From Methanosarcinales archaeon (lineage in GTDB: Archaea > Halobacteriota > UBA148 > JAUWXC01): a stretch of DNA of 64,000 nt. A model generated the notes under the pieces. The model was not told where the DNA came from and searched no databases. It was given only the letters and a program-made list of their open reading frames with translations. The stretch lies in NCBI GenBank assembly GCA_026016205.1, contig CP061209.1, forward strand, positions 698,330-762,329, read 5' to 3'. Every line of letters starts with the position of its first letter. Within the stretch, counting starts at the first letter, position 1. Position numbers and translations under genes: made by a program. Of the stretch, positions 11,001 through 19,419 are shown piece by piece.

Positions 11001-14000
11001 ATAGAACCGCACGCTGAAGTTATATGTGCCACTTGTTTCGCTGTATGTGAAATTCACGGCGTTGTTCGTTACCGACAGGGTATCCACAACGCTCAATTCT
11101 TTCAGTAAATCGGCACTGCCGACGTAGTCGTCAGCCCATTCATCAATCACCGTAGCGTTGATGTAGAACGTTTCGTCTGCCGCAACTACTTGGGTCGATG
11201 GACTGTCCATGTTAGACGTAGGCGTTCTCTTTGTGATGTTAACCCAGATGTGGTTGTCAGTGTCATTGGTCGCACCATTGCCTGTGACGTTAATGATTAC
11301 GTCATTCGGTCCCGGGTCAGGTCTGCTTTCTGACTGGTTGTGCCAGACAGTAGCTCCCTCGGCTATGGAATCCCACGTTTCGTTGTCAAGCCAGCTGACA
11401 CTATAGTTGATGTTCACAGGATTTGTCATGTCACCGCCTGATACGCTCACGCTGTGGTTCACCCAGAAGTTTCTGCCCCAGTCTGATTCCAGGTCCACCG
11501 CATTCCCCAAGACCGGCGTGGGCTGGTATGTGGTCACGGTTCGATTCACGGTGGTGACATCGGCGTTATAGTAAGTTGTGTTTTTGTCGGTGATGAGAGC
11601 ATATTCGTACGTCGCCACATCGCTTTGCGTGACCGAGAAGTTAACCGCTCCATTGACAGCACTCATCTCATCGTACGCAGATTCATTCCTTAACAGCGTG
11701 ACGTTGCCGACGTAATCCTCGCCATGCTCATCCCTTACCGTAGCATTGACCCAGAACGTAACAGGGGGCATGGAGGATATGGAGCTCGTGTTCTCTATGC
11801 TCGGAACCGTATCTCTCTTCGTGATGTTCACCCAGAATTGTGCCGAAGCATTCACCGCATTGGACGAGTTGACGTTGACGGTAACCAACGTCTCATTCGG
11901 CAAAGGACGATTAATCGTCTGATTATTCCACTCTGTGACATCCTTGCCTATGCCGCTCGGCCAGGACTCGTTGTTGATCCATGATACGGAATAGTTCATG
12001 TAAACAGGATTGGTAGCGTCTACATCGCTTACGGTCACGTTATGTCTCAGATCGATGTCCCTGCCCCAGTCCGCAGAGACGTCTGAGACGTTGCCGAGAG
12101 TGAGCTTTGGACTAGTAACATTCGTCGCAATCGTGATTGTATCAGTTGCACTTGGATCAACCCGCGAGGTTGTGGTTACGTCTACGTTGTATATCCCAGT
12201 CGCATCGTTATCAGTCACGTTCAGGGTTACGTTACCGGTAGCTCCTGATGCCAGAGTTATTGCAGATTGATTCAACGCCGCGACATCTGCACTGCTCGTG
12301 TTGACCAATGATAGGTCAAACGTATCCTCAACAGTGCCATTGTTCTTGATCGCGATCTCATATGTCGCATTCACGCCGAGGGCAGTTGTCTGGTCCGCTG
12401 GATCCGTTATGATGACATCGTAAAATTCCACTGTGGTTATAACCGTAATCTTGTCCGTTTTTGTGCTATCCCCTTGAGACGTTGCGGTGACGTTCACGCT
12501 GTATGTTCCCGCCGTTTCATCGGTCACGTTCAGGGTAACGTTACCGGTTGCTTCCGCCGCCAGAGTGATCGTGGACTGGTTCAACGCTGCAATGGCTGCG
12601 TTGTTCGTGTTCTCAACTGCCAGGTCAAACGTATCTTCCATTGTACCGTTATTCTTGATTGCGATTTCATACGTCGCATTCACGTTTACGGGCGTCGTCT
12701 GGTCCGCAGGGTCGGTGATTATGACATCATATATGGCAAGTAATATGGAAGTGTTATACCAGTCATCATCGCCGTTGTAATAGGGCTTGCTACTGTTAAT
12801 CTGGATGCGGAGATATCCTGATGCCCATCCGGCCGTATTCGAGATGGCATGGGTGTAGTTGCCGTTATTCTCATCGGTCATGGTAGCTCCATCGACCCGA
12901 AGTGTTCCGCCGTCATCGTAGACGTAGAGAGTAACATTACAGCCAACCAACCCGTATGTCGATTCCTCTCCTTCGTCATCAGAATCGATGGTGATGTTGA
13001 TGTTGATTGGATTCGGTCCTATGGAATAGGTGCCAGCCTCGCCAAAGTTCGTATTGTTTATCGTGCCGTTAACCGTGAAGGAATAGTAACCAGTCGAATT
13101 CGTTTTATAGGATGCATTGTTTATGATTGACGCATTCCACGCCCTAACGCCGACATCATACGTATCATCCGGGTCCAATAGAAGTGTTGCATAGCCAGTG
13201 GCATTCGTTGCGGCTGTCTTGGTGTCATTGACCGCGGTCGCATTGGCATCGATTTCAAATGTGATGGTCTCCCCTTCAGGATATGCATCCCTGTCGGTAT
13301 CATACAGCCGTGCCTCCAAGGTGATCGTTTCAGTTCCAGCACGATTTACTACCCCACCATCCCCCTGTGAATAGCTGAGTGTCGTATCATCCTTGGTCAG
13401 ATTCTCGGCTACCACATGAGCGGTTCCAGTGGAAGAGCTATACGTATCATTCAAAACGAACCGATACTGAAGTTGGACATCGACATCGGTGGATGTCCAG
13501 AGGTCTACACCTCCGAGTCCTTCATTATAATCTACGGTAAAGTTTGCCCAGCCCGGCAAGGTCGTAACCGTGTAATAGGATTGATATTCTCTCCACGTCG
13601 CTCCGCTGTTATTCGATATCTCCAAGCGGACCGTTACGTCATCGCCTTCGGTATCGTTGACCTGGCAGTCGAATCCGAAGGTCTCACCCCAGCCAGCATC
13701 CTGTTCTAATGAATATACATCTGCAATTTCTTCAGGAGGGGTATTTAGTGGTGTCGCAGTCGTAACGTAAACCGTAGCATTTGGACCTTTAAGGTTGTTG
13801 TCGTCATAGGCAGAGACGTTGAACTCATAGATAGTAGAGGCATCTAATCCGGTCACGTTATAATAGGTGTTGGCGGTATCACCGAGCCAACTGCCATCCT
13901 GATACACATGGTATCCGACCAAATCCGTTTCTGAATTTGCATTCCATGTCAGGTTGACCGTTGAGGTCGTGGGAGTGTCATTTATCAGTCCAGTGACCTG

Positions 14001-16271
14001 TGCGGGTGGAGTGATGTCGTTGACCGTTATTGTAAACGTCGTGTTTGCTGTCGTATCGTAATCATCTGATGCCGTGACATTGACGGTATACGAGCCGTTG
14101 ACAGACCAAGACGTGGTGTAGTTGCCCTGCGACGTTAAGCTATCGTTTTCTTGGAACACGTCATCTTCATACCATGAAATGTTGTTGACGGTCCTGTTGG
14201 TTGTAACCCCAAATTCGACTGCTTCTGACTCATTGACTGTCAGCGTCAAAGATGCACCGGTGATGTTGTTCCAATAGCTGTCAATTACGAGCGGGATGTT
14301 GTTGACCGTGATAGTCACCGTTTCATTGTCCGTCCCATCATAACCGTCGCTCACTCCAAAATCCACATAATATATTCCAGTGTCTGCATACGTCGGAGTC
14401 CAGTTACCTTTGCCTGTGGATGTATCAAAATCAGTGAATAGATCGGTTCGGTTGCATGAATATGTTAATGTATCAGTATCTAAATCAGTCGCATTTGCAT
14501 CGATCATCAGTTGCTGATTTTCGTCAATGGACTTGTCATCAATCGTATCAAGAACCGGAGGATTGTTTGGAATCGTCGTCGTCTGATTGACCCAACTGGT
14601 GTTGATATTACCAGCAGCATCCACTGTCCGTGTCGCGATCTCTTTAGTTGCATGTGCTGAGTATGTGCCGTTATAAAATGGATCAGATGTGTTGACTGTC
14701 CATGCTCCATTAATGTAAACCATCGTATGATTGAAGTCGGTGGGCGGATTCGTCCACGTCCAGTTAATCCAGAAGTTGCCAGTGGTATTTTGAAGATTTG
14801 TTATCGATGCAAGAGGAGTCGTATCCGTTATGTACACGAAGGTCTCGGTCGACTGCCTGCTGTTTCCTGCCTGGTCATAGGCGATAACTCCCCAGTACCA
14901 TGTGAAATCTGTTGCCCAGGGACTTGTGACGGTATAAGAAGAGTTGGTGACCTCGCCCGTGGTCTCATATGTGTAATCGACTGAGCCGAAGACGGGATCG
15001 TTATCAACCTGGACCGTGTAGTTTTTGAAGTTCGTTTCAACGGTATCGTCCCAATTAAGGGTGGGCGTTCCACTTGTGCTGACGGTGTTATTAGCCGGCG
15101 ACGATAGGCTGAACGCTGTTGGAAGAACGGCATCACATTCAAAGGTCTTTGGAAGTTCGGCAGTAGAACTGTTCCAGTTGTTGGCAGAGTCGTTGGCATA
15201 GGTCGTATCCCATGAATACGTTCCAGAAGATTTGCACACCCAATCATAATAATACACATTTTCCATGATCCCCGTGTGAGTATAATTCGTTCCAGAAATG
15301 TTGAAATAAACGATATGAACTCCCACATTATCGTCTACGGTTATATTCAGCCTCGCGACCTCTCCCAATGCCAGCAGCGTATCGTTAATCGCAGGGTCGC
15401 TGCCTATCACAGGAGCCGTCCCATCGGTTACCGTCCACCACCATGTCTGCATATCAGCTCCGTTTGCATTCGTGACGATTGCCGACACGTTCCAATAACC
15501 CATCGCCGCACTGGTATTCGTATAAGACGCTTCTGTAACGCTCGTATTCGTCTGAACCTCAGAACCGTTAATCTGCCAGCTGACGTACACGGTCTGATCC
15601 ACTGTCACGTTGAACGTCCTTGTCGCACCTTCAACATCTGTTGGGTCATAAGTCGGCCCAAAGGATGTTATGTTAGGGGCAACGACAGCATAAGTAATAT
15701 TCATATAAACGTCATCGAAATCTGCACCCATCTCTGCACCATTGGTCCTACCAGTTGTTATATCCCAAAGAAGTTTTACTTGCCAAGTTCCAGTCGCTGT
15801 TAAATAAGATGAGACATCTGTGCTTACAGGTACCCAAGCAGTTGTCGTCAGATCAGGCAAAGTATCATCAGACCATACATAGACAACTTTAGCACCAGGG
15901 TCTATCAACTGAACGTAAATTGTATTTATCGCAGATACTTCAGAGAGGGTACTGTACTTTCTCCATTTCCAAGATAGATCTGCAGCGTTTGTGTCCGTAC
16001 TTGTGACCTCGAAACTTTGAGTTATATTACCTGCTCCAGTAATAGCCTTCCCAACCACGCTCCCCCTTACACAGCCATTTTGGGGAGGCCCGGCATCAAC
16101 CTGAACAAGTGAAGTGAGAGTGGCTTGATTCACGGTCCAACCGGTTAAATCACTATCAAAAGTCGAGTTTGACAATTGATTAGTTGCAGATACCATATAG
16201 AGGGCAATTGCTAAGGATAGGCACAAAATCAGTACGATTCGTACAGTTACCTTCTGCATACTCTGCCCCAC
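8082..16271 (-). CDS. Giant secreted Ig/FN3-repeat surface protein (2729 aa)
   Basis: Begins with a signal peptide (VTVRIVLILCLSLAIALYM). The GTG at 16271 is the longest start; the ATG at 16259 fits the signal peptide better. After a carbohydrate-module-like N-terminal domain (SNSTFDSDLTGWTVNQAT) come Ig-like, cadherin-like (IDDKSIDENQQL) and fibronectin III (STVNLTWNANSETDLVGYHV) units. Duplicated families follow: VIITDPADQTT plus YEIAIKNNGT units near residues 1180, 1283, 2198 and a diverged one near 2495; DVSADWGRDIDLRHN units near 1400 and 2312 with a relative near 1595; WYDQGQDVNSLHKGE units near 1783 and 1995. NXS/T sequons are extremely dense, indicating heavy N-glycosylation. It ends NVSIRVNETVGG, with no membrane helix, PGF-type or sorting tail that I can see. 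Likely an adhesin, sheath or S-layer-associated fibre; ligand unknown. Confidence 0.88.
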   Translation of the reverse strand: MGQSMQKVTVRIVLILCLSLAIALYMVSATNQLSNSTFDSDLTGWTVNQATLTSLVQVDAGPPQNGCVRGSVVGKAITGAGNITQSFEVTSTDTNAADLSWKWRKYSTLSEVSAINTIYVQLIDPGAKVVYVWSDDTLPDLTTTAWVPVSTDVSSYLTATGTWQVKLLWDITTGRTNGAEMGADFDDVYMNITYAVVAPNITSFGPTYDPTDVEGATRTFNVTVDQTVYVSWQINGSEVQTNTSVTEASYTNTSAAMGYWNVSAIVTNANGADMQTWWWTVTDGTAPVIGSDPAINDTLLALGEVARLNITVDDNVGVHIVYFNISGTNYTHTGIMENVYYYDWVCKSSGTYSWDTTYANDSANNWNSSTAELPKTFECDAVLPTAFSLSSPANNTVSTSGTPTLNWDDTVETNFKNYTVQVDNDPVFGSVDYTYETTGEVTNSSYTVTSPWATDFTWYWGVIAYDQAGNSRQSTETFVYITDTTPLASITNLQNTTGNFWINWTWTNPPTDFNHTMVYINGAWTVNTSDPFYNGTYSAHATKEIATRTVDAAGNINTSWVNQTTTIPNNPPVLDTIDDKSIDENQQLMIDANATDLDTDTLTYSCNRTDLFTDFDTSTGKGNWTPTYADTGIYYVDFGVSDGYDGTDNETVTITVNNIPLVIDSYWNNITGASLTLTVNESEAVEFGVTTNRTVNNISWYEDDVFQENDSLTSQGNYTTSWSVNGSYTVNVTASDDYDTTANTTFTITVNDITPPAQVTGLINDTPTTSTVNLTWNANSETDLVGYHVYQDGSWLGDTANTYYNVTGLDASTIYEFNVSAYDDNNLKGPNATVYVTTATPLNTPPEEIADVYSLEQDAGWGETFGFDCQVNDTEGDDVTVRLEISNNSGATWREYQSYYTVTTLPGWANFTVDYNEGLGGVDLWTSTDVDVQLQYRFVLNDTYSSSTGTAHVVAENLTKDDTTLSYSQGDGGVVNRAGTETITLEARLYDTDRDAYPEGETITFEIDANATAVNDTKTAATNATGYATLLLDPDDTYDVGVRAWNASIINNASYKTNSTGYYSFTVNGTINNTNFGEAGTYSIGPNPININITIDSDDEGEESTYGLVGCNVTLYVYDDGGTLRVDGATMTDENNGNYTHAISNTAGWASGYLRIQINSSKPYYNGDDDWYNTSILLAIYDVIITDPADQTTPVNVNATYEIAIKNNGTMEDTFDLAVENTNNAAIAALNQSTITLAAEATGNVTLNVTDETAGTYSVNVTATSQGDSTKTDKITVITTVEFYDVIITDPADQTTALGVNATYEIAIKNNGTVEDTFDLSLVNTSSADVAALNQSAITLASGATGNVTLNVTDNDATGIYNVDVTTTSRVDPSATDTITIATNVTSPKLTLGNVSDVSADWGRDIDLRHNVTVSDVDATNPVYMNYSVSWINNESWPSGIGKDVTEWNNQTINRPLPNETLVTVNVNSSNAVNASAQFWVNITKRDTVPSIENTSSISSMPPVTFWVNATVRDEHGEDYVGNVTLLRNESAYDEMSAVNGAVNFSVTQSDVATYEYALITDKNTTYYNADVTTVNRTVTTYQPTPVLGNAVDLESDWGRNFWVNHSVSVSGGDMTNPVNINYSVSWLDNETWDSIAEGATVWHNQSESRPDPGPNDVIINVTGNGATNDTDNHIWVNITKRTPTSNMDSPSTQVVAADETFYINATVIDEWADDYVGSADLLKELSVVDTLSVTNNAVNFTYSETSGTYNFSVRFYNTTHHFNTTTTNSTVTVDIASPEWYDQGQDVNSLHKGESITVSTRWTDNINLKNATLSANATVGWEDIETIYLGGTDKWSNFTLTTQLLNWTPGIKGWNITANDTAGNENTTDVKTFELWGWSNVSWTSPTGGSTYSPGDIVELKCQVRDANSSAVIENYPVKFWWYNSTMTQDLGENTTDVNGYTTLNWDTSDLAEGIYYPKANITDNATLFYNISADWECNTSVTLSDTTPPKWYDQGQDVDSLHKGEKINVSARWTDNLELKNATLSHNGSDDWVNVSTIALSGTEDWSNFTVTAALDWTPGVKGWKIYANDTSDCENATDVMTFEVWGYSNVSWTSPPDDSTRTVGDTIELVAHVRDANSSLAIDGHPVKFYNVSGVVATYLGQNTTNASGYAVWYWDTTGLSAGTYYPKANITDNASLYYNASADYECNISLTLAVYEVIITDPADQTTALGVNATYEIAIKNNGTVEDMFDLSLVNTSSADVAALNKTTITIGAGATGYVTLNVTDNDATEIYNVNVTATSQTNPSATDTVTIATTVTRPTLILGNISDVSADWGRDIDLRHNVTVSGADASNPVCMNYSVDWIANASWPSISIVETKWNNQTVSRSSPDETLVTVNANSSNAVNASTSFWVNITKRDLVAEMLSPATQGKSTGVTFWINTSCVDEHDVDFTGDADLTENGIVIDTKAGITRYANFSLSKSAEGTYNYTVTFYNTTYYVNDTTGYSNVTVRFYDVIVTAPPNQNTIVNVNATYEIAIKNNGTAGDTFNLTVENIDNVAVVALNQSTITLAAGVSGNVTLNVTDESGGVYNVSVTATSQGYSGATDTITITTTIPVIINVTVEYTPIKFGNVNHSTINHPADTQNGFPMNITIEPDTNVHVDIFFKGDNFANNSYNFSVGNLTMDETPEIGIEPFTFSTSYPETGVFTNVPPGTTKSCYFWLSTPFGQYPGSYGNNVSIRVNETVGG

Positions 16272-16290
16272 ACCCCCCTCTATTTGGACA

Positions 16291-18015
16291 TTATGACATT
16301 ATATCAGACAACCTGACCACGGAATCTTCTAAAAGGGATTTGGGAGCCTGGAATTCGATGATTGGAAAATCGTCAGTGTTTAATCTATCCTCGTCGGCAG
16401 CGTAACTGACGACTCCTCCCTCATCCAATATCATGAGGGAAAAGAACTCATCAGCTGAATCTACCCCTATCGTATCCAAATCCCCTTTTATCTTCTCATT
16501 CTCATTGACTATCTCACATATTCGTTCACGGTCTATCTCTATTGGATGCATGGACCCGATCAAAAATGAATCGACCATTTGGCTGGAATCGTTCAATGCA
16601 TCAACGTTGTTGATCCATAATATCGTGTGCGGAAACACCGAGGTAAACGTCTTCACGACGATCTTGTGCTCCTCTGGAGAAAATCGGTGACCTGGAACCC
16701 ACTGGCAGTAGATTCCATCCTCGTTCAAATGGGCTTTGGAAAGCTCGAAGAATTCTTTGGTAAACAGGTGGGATACGCCTGACGTAAGAGGATGGGACGG
16801 TGCAGAGACGATGACGTCATATTTGCCTTCCGTCATCAAAAGATAATTCCTTCCATCGGTCGTGAAGATTCTAATCCTAGGATCGTTTAGAGCATCGTTA
16901 TTAAATCTTGAAAAGAACTTTTCACTTGCCTCTAAAATGGCCGGGTCTATCTCCACGGCATCAATCTGCTTGGAATCGAAATTCTCAATGGCACCCAACG
17001 TGAATCCGGCACCGACTCCAATATCCAAGACCTTTTCTGGATTTTTATGCAGGAGCATGGGGATATATGCAAGGAGAAATTGATGCCTCAGGTCCTCCGG
17101 TAATGTGCTTGCCTCCCCCCTGCCGTCGGATTTTAATCCAATATATCCAAGGGTATGGACCACGGTTACAGTGGAATAAGGGCCCTCTCTATAGAATAGC
17201 ACATCTACGTCCTCCAAAGTTTCTTCAGCAGCGGCTATGTCTGGAAACGCACCGACAAACCAGGCGTTGATTAACATTGGAGGTATCATCGCTTGGGAAC
17301 CAATCAAAAGAAATGCGAACATGATGGGCAAAAAGAACTTCCCCTCTTCTTTAAGGCTGCTAAACCGCAAAATGATAAATGCCAGAAGCATGTTGACCGA
17401 CGCCGCAAATAAAGCCGTGTTCTTGATGCCTACGATTGGTATCAGGATGAATCCCGCTAAGAAAGGTCCGATAACAGAACCAAATGAATTAACGGCATAG
17501 ACATAACCGATGTCCTTCCCCAATTCATCCATGTTTTGTGTAAAAATCTTGCTTACTATGGGGAAAATTGCGCCAAACATCGTGGTCGGAACCAGCAGGA
17601 CAAGGAAATAAAGGAGGAATTGAGCCAAAATAAATAGCCAAAAGTGAGCATGGAGAATCTTATACAGGAAGAAGTATGGATATTGGACGTAACCCAACGC
17701 AAGAATGAATAGAATTCCGTAGATGCCTATGCCCAGTTCAAATAATCCAAAGTAAAGGGGCAAATCTTCGACTTCATCACAACGTTTGCCCATCAAATAA
17801 CTTCCCAGAGCCAGACCTGCCATAAAAGCGGTGAGCATCGTTGCAACCGCATATACCGTTGAACCGAAAATCAGGGAAAGCATTCTCGCCCAGACGACTT
17901 CATATATTAGGGCGGTCATTCCAGAAAGTCCAAAGGCTATCAGGGCGATATTTCTAAATGTAAAAATTCCCCTCTCGTTTGGTGCTTTCGTCTTCCTATT
18001 CATTTTCCCCATCAT
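16291..18015 (-). CDS. MFS-like membrane domain fused to spermidine-synthase-like methyltransferase fold
   Basis: 574 aa. Roughly residues 20-260 hold about seven or eight hydrophobic helices (IALIAFGLSGMTALIYEVVW, VYAVATMLTAFMAGLALGSY). The C-terminal half is a Rossmann domain of the spermidine synthase family with VLDIGVGAGFTLGAI, DAVEIDPAI and TTDGRNYLL. Where polyamine synthases have an acidic DSxDP-type loop, this reads IVSAPSHP, so the usual catalytic aspartate is absent and aminopropyl transfer is doubtful. Such MFS/SpeE fusions are common in prokaryotes without a settled function. First gene of the envelope operon, 19 bp before the giant protein's longest start. Starting methionines at residues 1, 2 and 5 are all possible. 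A role modifying or exporting something for the surface proteins is a guess from position. Confidence 0.85.
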   Translation of the reverse strand: MMGKMNRKTKAPNERGIFTFRNIALIAFGLSGMTALIYEVVWARMLSLIFGSTVYAVATMLTAFMAGLALGSYLMGKRCDEVEDLPLYFGLFELGIGIYGILFILALGYVQYPYFFLYKILHAHFWLFILAQFLLYFLVLLVPTTMFGAIFPIVSKIFTQNMDELGKDIGYVYAVNSFGSVIGPFLAGFILIPIVGIKNTALFAASVNMLLAFIILRFSSLKEEGKFFLPIMFAFLLIGSQAMIPPMLINAWFVGAFPDIAAAEETLEDVDVLFYREGPYSTVTVVHTLGYIGLKSDGRGEASTLPEDLRHQFLLAYIPMLLHKNPEKVLDIGVGAGFTLGAIENFDSKQIDAVEIDPAILEASEKFFSRFNNDALNDPRIRIFTTDGRNYLLMTEGKYDVIVSAPSHPLTSGVSHLFTKEFFELSKAHLNEDGIYCQWVPGHRFSPEEHKIVVKTFTSVFPHTILWINNVDALNDSSQMVDSFLIGSMHPIEIDRERICEIVNENEKIKGDLDTIGVDSADEFFSLMILDEGGVVSYAADEDRLNTDDFPIIEFQAPKSLLEDSVVRLSDIMS

Positions 18016-18031
18016 ATCACCAACTTATCAT

Positions 18032-18115
18032 GTGGGCGTGCATGGTGTCGTATGTAGCGCCGTAATAATGTCGTAATATGGTGTACTATCCGGTGTTTTA
18101 TACGGTGCCATATAT
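18032..18115. repeat. Degenerate 12-bp tandem array over the envelope operon promoter
   Basis: GGTG begins at 18044, 18080, 18092 and 18104, all on a 12-bp register, with diverged units at 18056 (AGCG) and 18068 (ATGT) and a possible one at 18032. The 8 bases after each core are AT-rich and often contain TAT. The array lies between the operon's first codon at 18015 and a TATA box at 18096-18103, covering the expected transcription start. It could be a set of regulator sites or a decayed minisatellite. Confidence 0.45.
18096..18103 (-). promoter_or_regulatory. TATA box for the envelope operon
   Basis: On the minus strand this reads GTATAAAA. Transcription would begin about 25 bases downstream near 18070, giving a leader of about 55 nt before the MFS/SpeE fusion start. 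It is the best TATA-like sequence between that gene and the toxin-antitoxin genes. Confidence 0.5.
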
Positions 18116-18227
18116 CTATGTAGCATAAGCTCAAAAAATGCTTTGCCCCCTCCCCCCTTTCAATCTCTTCTTATTTCTTATAATTATATAGTAATTATTG
18201 TCTTATAGTGGTATATTAGTGTTTCCT

Positions 18228-18251
18228 CTTCGGCTTGAGCGCAAGGCGAAG
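18228..18251. other. Inverted repeat downstream of the PIN toxin gene
   Basis: CTTCGGCTTG and CAAGGCGAAG pair over nine positions with one G-G mismatch around a 4-nt loop. It lies 53 bp past the minus-strand PIN gene stop. No strong U-tract follows on the minus strand, so it may be a weak terminator, a stability element or part of the AT-rich control region (18160-18300). Confidence 0.35.
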
Positions 18252-18303
18252 TTGATGCACAATTGTGATTTTCGAGTTGAAATTTTTATGCTTTGAACGT
18301 TTT

Positions 18304-18705
18304 TTAGGGAACCACGTTTACGTATCTGGTGAAATGGCCATCCAAACTGGCGATCGTATCAATTTTCCTGCTCAACATGACCGCGACAGAAGTCGCATCG
18401 GTCATGCTAAACTTTCGCCTGCCATCTTCTTTAAGGATTTTCAACCCCTCGCTGAAAAAAGCAGGCCCCATGAAAACGACATCTACATCTGGAGCTGCCA
18501 AGATTCCCAGAATTTTTTCATGCACCCTTTTTGTTTCTATCTCCCTTCTGAGCAAAGTGGCTAACTCATCCAGCACATAATCGCTTGTGACCTGTCTGCC
18601 ATATTTCCCACTCTTGATGTCATCTTCTTCATCTAGTGCATTTTGGTGCATGTCATCGGTCTCCACGATATGGGCAAACCAAAAGGTGGTATCGATGAAA
18701 ATCAT
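18304..18705 (-). CDS. vapC: PIN-domain toxin (VapC family)
   Basis: 133-aa PIN-domain ribonuclease, the predicted toxin of a VapBC module. Acidic metal ligands are visible in order: the N-terminal Asp in MIFIDTTFWF, the Glu in YVLDELATLL, the Asp in MTDATSVAVM, and the C-terminal Asp in IASLDGHFTRY. Its ATG overlaps the antitoxin stop by 4 bp, so the two are translationally coupled with antitoxin first. The target RNA cannot be read from sequence. It precedes the envelope operon on the same strand, but the 288-bp gap with its own TATA box suggests separate transcription. Confidence 0.88.
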   Translation of the reverse strand: MIFIDTTFWFAHIVETDDMHQNALDEEDDIKSGKYGRQVTSDYVLDELATLLRREIETKRVHEKILGILAAPDVDVVFMGPAFFSEGLKILKEDGRRKFSMTDATSVAVMLSRKIDTIASLDGHFTRYVNVVP

Positions 18706-18968
18706 GCCGACCTACCGTAGAGTTCTTCATCAAGTTTCGTTGACTTGACCTTTCCCATACCCTTAACTGGAGTTACTATATCCCAAACGCTCTTTTTCGA
18801 TAGCATTATCTTCTCAAACTCAGGAAAGTTGGCGACCATATATTTTACCGACTTGGAGATCAGTTCATATAGCGGGATATCCACTCCCTCAGACTTTAGA
18901 TGAGCATGGATCTTTTTTATTTCACTCAGCTCAGCCGATTTCATTTTAACGCTTTTCAATTCTTGCAT
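18702..18968 (-). CDS. Antitoxin of the PIN toxin (VapB-like)
   Basis: 88 aa, basic and mostly helical: ELSEIKKIHAHLKSEG, then ISKSVKYMVANFPEFEKIM and a C-terminal tail rich in Lys and Ser that would wrap the toxin. I infer antitoxin function from its place directly before the PIN gene, with a 4-bp overlap; I do not recognise a standard AbrB or RHH signature with confidence. A set of GTAGAA half-sites lies just upstream and is a likely autoregulatory operator. Confidence 0.7.
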   Translation of the reverse strand: MQELKSVKMKSAELSEIKKIHAHLKSEGVDIPLYELISKSVKYMVANFPEFEKIMLSKKSVWDIVTPVKGMGKVKSTKLDEELYGRSA

Positions 18969-18979
18969 TTTACCACTAG

Positions 18980-19001
18980 TAGAATTTTCTACCTGTAGAA
19001 T
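18980..19001. promoter_or_regulatory. GTAGAA half-site operator between the two TA modules
   Basis: GTAGAA at 18980-18985 and its inverse TTCTAC at 18988-18993 form a perfect 6-bp inverted repeat with a 2-bp spacer; a third GTAGAA follows at 18996-19001. It lies 11-33 bp ahead of the antitoxin start, where an autoregulating antitoxin/toxin complex would bind. Confidence 0.5.
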
Positions 19002-19103
19002 CTTAAAACTTTCGGTATTAGTCCAAGCGATTAGAGAATCTCATCAAAAACAAGGGTTATCTATTTATGTATGCAATTTATTAAAATATATACAGTGAAA
19101 AAT

Positions 19104-19409
19104 ATGCCTGCTACTGTATCTGTGCGATTGGATGATGAAATGATAAAGGACATCGAGCTATTAAAGGAAGAGTCTCAGGTGGACAGGTCCGAGCTGGTGA
19201 GAAGACTATTGGACAGGGCGTTAAAGCAAGCCAAGATCGAAAAAGCCATAGAACTACTCAGAAAGCATAAAATATCAATTGGAAAAGCCTCGGAGTTAGC
19301 CGAGATGACTTTGTATGAAATGATCGAGCTGTGCAGGACACATGACATACATATAGGGTACTCCCCAGGGGACTTAAAAAAGGACTTGGATCGATTTCCA
19401 ATCAAATAA
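19104..19409 (+). CDS. RHH/UPF0175-type antitoxin
   Basis: About 101 aa. The N-terminal ribbon-helix-helix (TVSVRLDDEMIKDIELLKEE, then DRSELVRRLLDRAL) is followed by a UPF0175-type helix-turn-helix segment (HKISIGKASELAEMTLYEMI). The frame is open to an ATG at 19071, but a TATA-like stretch (TTAAAATATATACAG) lies at about 19080-19095, placing the transcription start near 19104. The second ATG, beginning MPATVSVRL, is therefore the likely leaderless start. It is the antitoxin for the DUF3368 PIN-like protein 10 bp downstream, and should bind DNA and the toxin. Confidence 0.82.
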   Translation: MPATVSVRLDDEMIKDIELLKEESQVDRSELVRRLLDRALKQAKIEKAIELLRKHKISIGKASELAEMTLYEMIELCRTHDIHIGYSPGDLKKDLDRFPIK

Positions 19410-19419
19410 GGTGTCTTAG

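Noticed and set aside
15276-15803. Long plus-strand frames across the giant protein gene
   Set aside because: Shadows produced by the repetitive Thr/Val/Asn codon pattern; no start context, signal or motif.
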